In this document: one piece after another, positions 31,690 through 36,579 of the stretch
Numbering within the stretch: position 1 is the stretch's first letter
Layout of the letters: every line of letters begins with the position of its first letter
Source: Planctomycetota bacterium
GTDB taxonomy: Bacteria > Planctomycetota > Phycisphaerae > UBA1845 > UTPLA1
DNA length: 36,579 nt
NCBI GenBank assembly: GCA_003576905.1
Contig: QEVG01000040.1
Location: 1-36,579, forward strand
Direction: 5' to 3'
Notes under the pieces: model-generated
Databases searched by the model: none
What the model was told of the DNA's origin: nothing
What the model saw: only the letters and a program-made list of their open reading frames with translations
Made by a program: the position numbers and the translations under genes

Positions 31690-33087
31690 TTACGACACCA
31701 GCAGCAGATTAAGGGGGCTCTCCAGGTAGCTCATCACGGTACGGATAAACCGCGCGCCGTCGGCGCCGTCGATGATCCGGTGATCGAACGAAAGGAACAG
31801 GGGCAGCATCTTCCGTGGAACGATTTGACCGTCCCGCACGACCGCCTTCCATTCCAGCTTGCCCATGCCGAGGATGGCCGCCTCCGGCCAGTTGATGATC
31901 GGGGTCGCCATCGTGCCGCCCAGTGCCCCGACGTTCGTCACCGTAAAGGTGCCGCCCCGCATGTCATTGATGTCCAGTTTGAAGTCCCGAGCCCGGTCGG
32001 CCAGTTCCTTCAGTTCACGGGAAATCGTCATCAGCCCCTTCCGGTCCGCGTCGCGCAGCACCGGCACCATAAGCCCCTTCGGCGAATCCACGGCGATACC
32101 GATATGCACGTATTCCTTGAAGATCATCGTGCCCGCCGCCTCGTCAAAGGAGGCGTTGAACTGCGGAAACTGCCGAAGTGCCCCCGCCACCGCCTTCACC
32201 ACGAAGGCCGTCAGGGTCAGCTTGGCCCCCTTCTCTTCGAAGATGGCCGACTGCTCCTTCCGGAACGTCTCCAGGTCCGTCACGTCCACCTCGTCGGCAT
32301 GCGTCACGTGCGGGATCGTCGTCACCGATCGGACCATCGCCCGCGCGATCGTCTTGCGAATCTGCGGCACCGCCTCAACCCGCACCGGCCCCCACTGCGA
32401 AAAGTCGGGCAGCGCCTCGCTAGAGACCTGCGCCGAAACCGGCGAGACCCGTGCCGCCGTCGGAGCCGGGGCTGCCGCCGGTCGGGGGGCCGCGCTCGGC
32501 GCCGGCGCCGCGACCGGGCCCGCGCCCTGGCCGCTCGGCCCGGCGATCATGTACCGCTCGAGGTCCTCTCGGACGATTCGCCCGCCCGGTCCGGTGCCAT
32601 GCACCTGGTTGAGGTCCACCCCCATCTCGCGGGCCTGCCGCCGAATCGCCGGTGCGGCCGGGATCGGCCCTTCGGCCGGGCGCGGCGCTTCCGCCACCGC
32701 CGCCGCCGCGCGGGACACCGATCCGTCACCGCCGACCGCCGCCGTCTGCGGCCGAACGGCCGGAGCCCCGACCGACGCCGCGGGCGCGCTGGCCGACTTC
32801 GTCGCGGCCGGCGCCGCGGCCGGCGCGGCCTTCGCCGCCGAGGCCGCTCCGCTCCCGCCGATCTCCAGCAGGACCGTGCCCACCTTGACGGTGTCACCGA
32901 CCTTGACATTCAGCTTCGAGACGACGCCCTCGAACGGAACCGGCAGCTCGACCGCCGCCTTGTCCGTTTCGACCTCCATGACCATCTGGTCGGCCTTGAC
33001 GGAGTCGCCTTCCTTGATCATCACGTTTACGATCTGGGCCTCGTGAATGCCTTCGCCCAGGTCCGGCAGTTTGAATTCTTTACCCAT
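31690..33087 (-). CDS. Dihydrolipoyl acyltransferase (E2) of a 2-oxoacid dehydrogenase complex
   Basis: E2 forms the complex core and passes the acyl group from lipoyl-lysine to CoA. The 465-aa product has one lipoyl domain (residues about 5-80, lipoyl Lys in VETDKAAVELP), an Ala/Pro linker, an E1/E3-binding domain (about 140-185, RRQAREMGVDLNQVHGTGPG), a second Ala/Pro-rich linker, and a catalytic domain ending with the DHRIIDGADGARFI active-site motif (His near 435). The order and single lipoyl domain fit PDH or branched-chain complexes; the substrate is not settled. It is the third gene after E1alpha and E1beta, but 188 bp separate it from E1beta, and that gap shows no clear promoter or ribosome site beyond GGAAAA. 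Confidence 0.93.
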   Translation of the reverse strand: MGKEFKLPDLGEGIHEAQIVNVMIKEGDSVKADQMVMEVETDKAAVELPVPFEGVVSKLNVKVGDTVKVGTVLLEIGGSGAASAAKAAPAAAPAATKSASAPAASVGAPAVRPQTAAVGGDGSVSRAAAAVAEAPRPAEGPIPAAPAIRRQAREMGVDLNQVHGTGPGGRIVREDLERYMIAGPSGQGAGPVAAPAPSAAPRPAAAPAPTAARVSPVSAQVSSEALPDFSQWGPVRVEAVPQIRKTIARAMVRSVTTIPHVTHADEVDVTDLETFRKEQSAIFEEKGAKLTLTAFVVKAVAGALRQFPQFNASFDEAAGTMIFKEYVHIGIAVDSPKGLMVPVLRDADRKGLMTISRELKELADRARDFKLDINDMRGGTFTVTNVGALGGTMATPIINWPEAAILGMGKLEWKAVVRDGQIVPRKMLPLFLSFDHRIIDGADGARFIRTVMSYLESPLNLLLVS

Positions 33088-33275
33088 AAGAGAGTTTTCC
33101 CGATGACACCACGTTGCAGAAACCGTAAAAAAATCGAAAGTTCAAAAGTACGGCAAAATCCGCTCGTTCACTCCGCCCCCATGGCTCCAAAGCCCAAGAG
33201 TTTCTAGCCCGGTCATTCCCATTGGCACCCGTCAAGTCACTTCAACGTTGCCGCATTTCACCGTCTCGCCGTTTC

Positions 33276-34256
33276 CTAGAAATTCACCACTTCCTTCACC
33301 GCCGTGATGACCTTCGTGCTGTCCGGCAGGTACGCGCGCTCCAGGTTGAAAAACGGCATCACCAGGTCGTATCCCGTCACGCGCTGAACCGGCGCCTCCA
33401 GGTACATCAGGGCGTTTTCCACAATCCGCGCGATGATCTCCGCCGCCGGTCCGCAATTCCGCGGCGCCTCGTGAACCACCACGCACCGGCCCGTCTTCTT
33501 TACCGATGCCGTGATCGCCTCGGTATCCAGCGGCACCAGCGACAACAGGTCAATCAGCTCGGCGTCGATCTGGTACTCCTCCATCAGCTCGTCCGCCGCC
33601 TCCAGCACCGGACGCATCGACGCGCCGTAGCTGATGATCGTCACATCGCTTCCCGCCCGCACCACCTGCGCCTTCCCGATTTCCATCGTCTCCGGCTGCT
33701 CCGGCACCTCTTCCTTGAACGCACGGTAACACGCCTTCGGCTCGTAAAACATCACCGGGTCCGGATCGAAGATCGACGCCCGCAGGAGCGCCCGCGCGTT
33801 CCGAGGCCCCGAAGGGATCACCACCTTCAAACCCGGCAGGTGCGCCCAGATCGCCTCGCGGCTCTCGCTGTGATGCTCGATCGCCCGAATCCCCGCCCCG
33901 TACGGCATGCGTACCACCATCGGGCAGGTAAACCGCCCGCGCGTGCGATTCCGAAACCGGCTGGCGTGGTTCTCAATCTGGTGAAACGCGTGGTAGCCGA
34001 AGCCGGAAAACTGCATCTCCGCGATCGGCTTGAACCCCGCCATGCACAGCCCCACGGACACCCCGGCAATCGCGGACTCCGCCACCGGAAAATCCACGAC
34101 GCGGTCCGGGCCGAATTCCTTCAGCAGCCCCTCGGTAATTCGAAACACGCCCTCGTCCTGACCCACGTCCTGCCCGAGGATCAGCACCGTCGGATCTTCC
34201 GCCATCGCTTCCCGCATGGCGAGATTCAGGGCCTTTGCCATTGTCAGTTGTGCCAT
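33276..34256 (-). CDS. 2-oxoacid dehydrogenase E1 component, beta subunit
   Basis: With E1alpha this subunit forms the thiamine-diphosphate-dependent heterotetramer that decarboxylates pyruvate or a branched-chain 2-oxoacid. The 326-aa product begins with LTMAKALNLAMREAMAEDP, then LGQDVGQDEGVFRITEGLL, the DFPVAESAIAGVSVG segment, MQFSGFGYHAF, RMPYGAGIRAIEHHSES and the C-terminal transketolase domain (GSDVTIISYGASM; VVVHEAPRNCG). Length and features are those of Gram-positive-type PdhB or BkdB. AGGA precedes the ATG by 7 nt. It starts 66 bp after the E1alpha stop. Confidence 0.94.
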   Translation of the reverse strand: MAQLTMAKALNLAMREAMAEDPTVLILGQDVGQDEGVFRITEGLLKEFGPDRVVDFPVAESAIAGVSVGLCMAGFKPIAEMQFSGFGYHAFHQIENHASRFRNRTRGRFTCPMVVRMPYGAGIRAIEHHSESREAIWAHLPGLKVVIPSGPRNARALLRASIFDPDPVMFYEPKACYRAFKEEVPEQPETMEIGKAQVVRAGSDVTIISYGASMRPVLEAADELMEEYQIDAELIDLLSLVPLDTEAITASVKKTGRCVVVHEAPRNCGPAAEIIARIVENALMYLEAPVQRVTGYDLVMPFFNLERAYLPDSTKVITAVKEVVNF

Positions 34257-34322
34257 CGCATTGTCCTGTTCATGGTTCGTCGGGCGCCGCCCGCTCGTGT
34301 CGCTGCCGATTCCGGTTGATCC

Positions 34323-35459
34323 TCAATGCACCTGCCGATACAGCGCCGGGTTGTCCTGCCCGGACGCGCCCCCTTCGCCGCCCGAGGCCGCATCGAGATA
34401 TGCCCGAAACTCCCCAAGCTGCGCCTCGAGGTAGTTCGGCATCGTCTCAAAGCAATGATGAAACGGCTCGAGAATGTCCGGCTCGTACTTCTCGGCATTC
34501 TCCACCGCCGCCGTGATCTCCGCGCCGATCTCCTCCTCCATCACGTCGCGCGCCTTGTCATCCAGCACCCCGCGCTTCTTCAGATACTTGTAGAACCGCG
34601 ACAGCGGATCGCGGCACTTCCACTGCTCCACTTCCTCCTCCGTGCGGTACTTCTTCGGATCATCCGCCGTTGTATGCACGCCCAGCCGATACGTCACCGC
34701 CTCGATGATCGTCGGCCCCCCGCCCCGCCGCGCCCGATCCACCGCCTCCCCCGCCGCCGTGATCATGGCGAGGATGTCGTTCCCGTCGACCTGCATCCCG
34801 TTGAACCCGTAGCTGATCGCCTTCTGAGCCAGCGTCGTCGCCGCAGACTGCTTCTTCCGAGGCAGCGAGATCGCCCATTGGTTGTTCTGGATGATGCACA
34901 CCAGCGGCAGGTTGAACGCCCCCGCAACGTTCATCGCCTCGTGGAAATCCCCCTCGCTCGTGCCCCCGTCACCCACGAAGCACACCGCCACCGTCCCGTC
35001 ATGCCGAAGCTTGCAGCCCCATGCGATCCCCGCCCCGTAGAGACACTGGCTCGCCACCGGCACGCAGATCGGCGTGTCGCGCACCCCGTCCGGCGTCCGC
35101 GCCCCGATTTCGTTGCCCCCCCACCACAGGATCAGCCGCTCCATCGGCCAGCCCCGATACAGCATCGCCGCCGGCTCTCGAAACGACGGCACAAGCCAGT
35201 CATTTTTGCTCAGCACGTAGGCCGGGCCGAGCGATGCCGCCTCCTGCCCCAGCGCCGGGCCATACGTCCCGATCCGCCCCTGACGCTGAAGCTTGAGCAT
35301 CCGCTCGTCATACCGCCGCGCCAGCAGCATCGCCCGCAGGATCTTTCGCAGCTCCTGCGGCTCAAGCTTCGGCTCCAGCGACGAATCCACGTTGCCCTCC
35401 GCGTCAAGGATCGACAACGATTCCACGTAGTTCTCAAGTTCGATCTTTCCTCGAGGCAC
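34323..35459 (-). CDS. 2-oxoacid dehydrogenase E1 component, alpha subunit
   Basis: The alpha subunit binds thiamine diphosphate. The 378-aa product starts at GTG 35459 with a strong GGGAGGAG ribosome site just upstream; no ATG is suitably placed. It has GRIGTYGPALGQEAASLG, then WLVPSFREPAAML, GNEIGARTPDG, and the thiamine-binding GDGGTSEGDFHEAMN (from about residue 163) closing with IIQNNQWAIS. YRLGVHTTADDPKKYR carries the phosphorylation-loop equivalent. A Gly/Ser-rich, probably flexible C-terminal tail (ASGGEGGASG) is unusual for the family. Pyruvate is the more likely substrate, since no branched-chain genes are nearby, but that is not proven. E3 is not in the window. Confidence 0.94.
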   Translation of the reverse strand: MPRGKIELENYVESLSILDAEGNVDSSLEPKLEPQELRKILRAMLLARRYDERMLKLQRQGRIGTYGPALGQEAASLGPAYVLSKNDWLVPSFREPAAMLYRGWPMERLILWWGGNEIGARTPDGVRDTPICVPVASQCLYGAGIAWGCKLRHDGTVAVCFVGDGGTSEGDFHEAMNVAGAFNLPLVCIIQNNQWAISLPRKKQSAATTLAQKAISYGFNGMQVDGNDILAMITAAGEAVDRARRGGGPTIIEAVTYRLGVHTTADDPKKYRTEEEVEQWKCRDPLSRFYKYLKKRGVLDDKARDVMEEEIGAEITAAVENAEKYEPDILEPFHHCFETMPNYLEAQLGEFRAYLDAASGGEGGASGQDNPALYRQVH

Positions 35460-35544
35460 AGCTCCTCCCTTCGGAGTCGTTCGCCATGTCGCTGGGGACG
35501 AGACCCTATGGCTCTTCTGGTTTCCTGCTCCGGACTCACACCCG

Positions 35545-35560
35545 CCGGCCGGCCGGCCGG
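35545..35560. repeat. Self-complementary (CCGG)4 run in the E1alpha leader
   Basis: Four CCGG units in a row form a 16-bp palindrome 86 bp before the E1alpha start. If the predicted transcript starts near 35591, it lies in the leader RNA. Confidence 0.7.
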
Positions 35561-35597
35561 GCCGCCCCGATGCCGGGCATGCTTCAATCGGGGGACC

Positions 35598-35603
35598 ATT
35601 CTA
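35598..35603 (-). promoter_or_regulatory. Possible -10 of the dehydrogenase operon
   Basis: TAGAAT on the minus strand (complement of 35598-35603) would start a transcript near 35591, giving a leader of about 130 nt. The -35 region (TTTCGC at 17 bp) is poor. The gap 35460-35758 contains no gene. Confidence 0.35.
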
Positions 35604-35758
35604 GCCAGCCGGCCCCATTTGCGAAACCCGCTCCGACCTGCCGAACAGACCTGTGATTTGGCCCCGCCGCCTCCCGATTGAATCACCTGCCAACCATCAT
35701 ACGCCCGCCAGGCCAAGGACAAATGGTCACGCCTCCGCCCGGCACCGCCTCGCGAAGT

Positions 35759-36430
35759 TCACTCGACACACCCCGCGCCGCCCGCGTCCTCCGCCCGCAC
35801 GATCCCCTTGAAACCCGGCGGGGGCGTCGGCTGTTCGGGCGTCGGATGAAACACCTCCTGGCCGGTGTCCAGGTCCACGCCGTAGATATCCGCGACCGCC
35901 TCGTGCAGCGTCTTCAGGAATTCCGCGTGCGTGTACGGAGTGCCATCCTCTTTGCGCCCATACCGCGCGACCGGCGTCCGCCGCTTGCGCTCTTCAATTG
36001 CCGCTTTCTCTGCTTCCGCCTCCGCCAGCCGCTTCCGCCGCACCGCGTCCAGCGCGATCCGGTAACAACCCAGCAGCCTCTGAAGGTCGATCGGCCGGTC
36101 CGAATCCGCGTACGCAAGCTGCTCCGCGATGCGCTGCGCCACCAGGCCGGGCAGCCGCTCCGTGAAATCCGCCTGCGGCTCGCCCGTCATCTCCCGCAGG
36201 TGCGCCGCCGCGGCCCGCTGCCGCAGCCCACGCGCATACATGTAAAAAGCCGTGAAGCTGACACCATATCCCTCCAGCCCCCAGTGCCGGTACCACTTCT
36301 TGTACCCTCCCGAAGGGCTTTCGAGGATCGACTCATCGACCATTCGCCGAATGGACTCCGGCACCCGCTCCACCACCGACGAACGCGAATCACCTTCCAC
36401 CGCCTGCTGCGCCTTTTCGTCGCCTTCCAT
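35759..36430 (-). CDS. Hypothetical protein, possibly phage Mu gp27-like (DUF3486-like)
   Basis: ATG 36430 has an excellent GGAGG ribosome site 7 nt upstream; the product is 223 aa. A longer frame to 36517 is low-complexity and lacks such a site. Residues about 20-85 (VPESIRRMVDESILESPSGG, then YKKWYRHWGLEGYGVSFTAF and YMYARGLRQRAAA) have the pattern of a helix-turn-helix domain like that of Mu-type gp27/DUF3486 proteins, but this is weak recall and unproven. Residues about 130-165 form a charged, possibly coiled-coil helix (RRKRLAEAEAEKAAIEERKR). The C-terminus contains EDGTPYTHAEFLKTLHEAVA and a Pro-rich end. No other phage gene is in the window, so a domesticated or chromosomal DNA-binding protein is as likely as a prophage remnant. 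Confidence 0.7.
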   Translation of the reverse strand: MEGDEKAQQAVEGDSRSSVVERVPESIRRMVDESILESPSGGYKKWYRHWGLEGYGVSFTAFYMYARGLRQRAAAAHLREMTGEPQADFTERLPGLVAQRIAEQLAYADSDRPIDLQRLLGCYRIALDAVRRKRLAEAEAEKAAIEERKRRTPVARYGRKEDGTPYTHAEFLKTLHEAVADIYGVDLDTGQEVFHPTPEQPTPPPGFKGIVRAEDAGGAGCVE

Positions 36431-36579
36431 GTCTCTTCCTCCAACTGTCCCCGCGTCCATGCACCGACGCGAAGCCCAACCCCCCGCCCAGGAGACAGCC
36501 CCCACGGCCCGCCCCACGCGGATTAATGGAATCCCTTGCTCCCCGTCCGCGCATGCACTCCACGTCGCGCGACGGCGTC

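Noticed and set aside
33088-33275. Separate promoter for the E2 gene
   Set aside because: The minus strand has TTGACG and TAGAAA but 23 bp apart, and T-rich text without a hairpin; nothing convincing.

Overview
The window is GC-rich, densely coded bacterial DNA that most likely comes from the Planctomycetota, possibly the Phycisphaerae. Four things point that way. One is a four-helix membrane protein ending in a CNEC/CPEC zinc ribbon with a GYNLTGN motif (7867-8391). Another is an EF-G of the spdEFG1 / mitochondrial-EFG1 type (22926-25016). There are also very large secreted proteins built from FG-GAP/VCBS or Ig-like modules, and a mixture of Shine-Dalgarno-led genes with genes that look leaderless. 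No rRNA, tRNA, CRISPR array, integrase or transposase was recognised. The lineage is an inference from protein features, not from a database search.

Layout. 1-988 holds an AT-richer, unrecognised Cys-rich secreted protein. 1063-4156 carries fructose-1,6-bisphosphatase, PrmC and a heptosyltransferase-like glycosyltransferase. 4443-7843 is a selB-selA pair for selenocysteine insertion, followed by the zinc-ribbon membrane protein (7867-8391) and twin palindromes (8439-8479). 8540-13825, on the minus strand, is a run of five genes (HIT hydrolase, dGTPase-like HD protein, Pro-rich secreted protein, threonine dehydrogenase, KBL) behind a good sigma70-type promoter. 14056-14921 is an ECF sigma factor overlapping a small zinc-finger anti-sigma candidate. 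14970-22401, minus strand, has two giant exported proteins, one containing seven modules of exactly 315 bp each. 22926-25840 is EF-G and a Clp_N-only protein. 25937-31307 has PEP carboxylase, a divergent secreted esterase and a SAM methyltransferase. 31345-31666 is a compact unit encoding a 33-residue membrane peptide between terminators. 31690-35459, minus strand, encodes E1alpha, E1beta and E2 of a 2-oxoacid dehydrogenase complex. 35759-36430 is a hypothetical protein with weak similarity to phage Mu gp27-like proteins.

How the genes fit together. Most are housekeeping genes. Central carbon metabolism is represented by FBPase, PEP carboxylase and PDH-type E1/E2 (E3 is not in the window), threonine catabolism by TDH plus KBL, and translation by PrmC, EF-G, SelA and SelB. 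HIT and dGTPase act in nucleotide clean-up. The accessory interest lies in the extracellular proteins, the regulatory DNA and the small membrane peptide. I did not find a clear new defence or mobile system. The strongest new observations are a higher-order three-module duplication inside the rigid 315-bp repeat array, three genes whose -10 hexamer sits exactly where a leaderless mRNA would need it, the isolated 33-aa peptide gene, and two adjacent 19-bp palindromes sharing one core.
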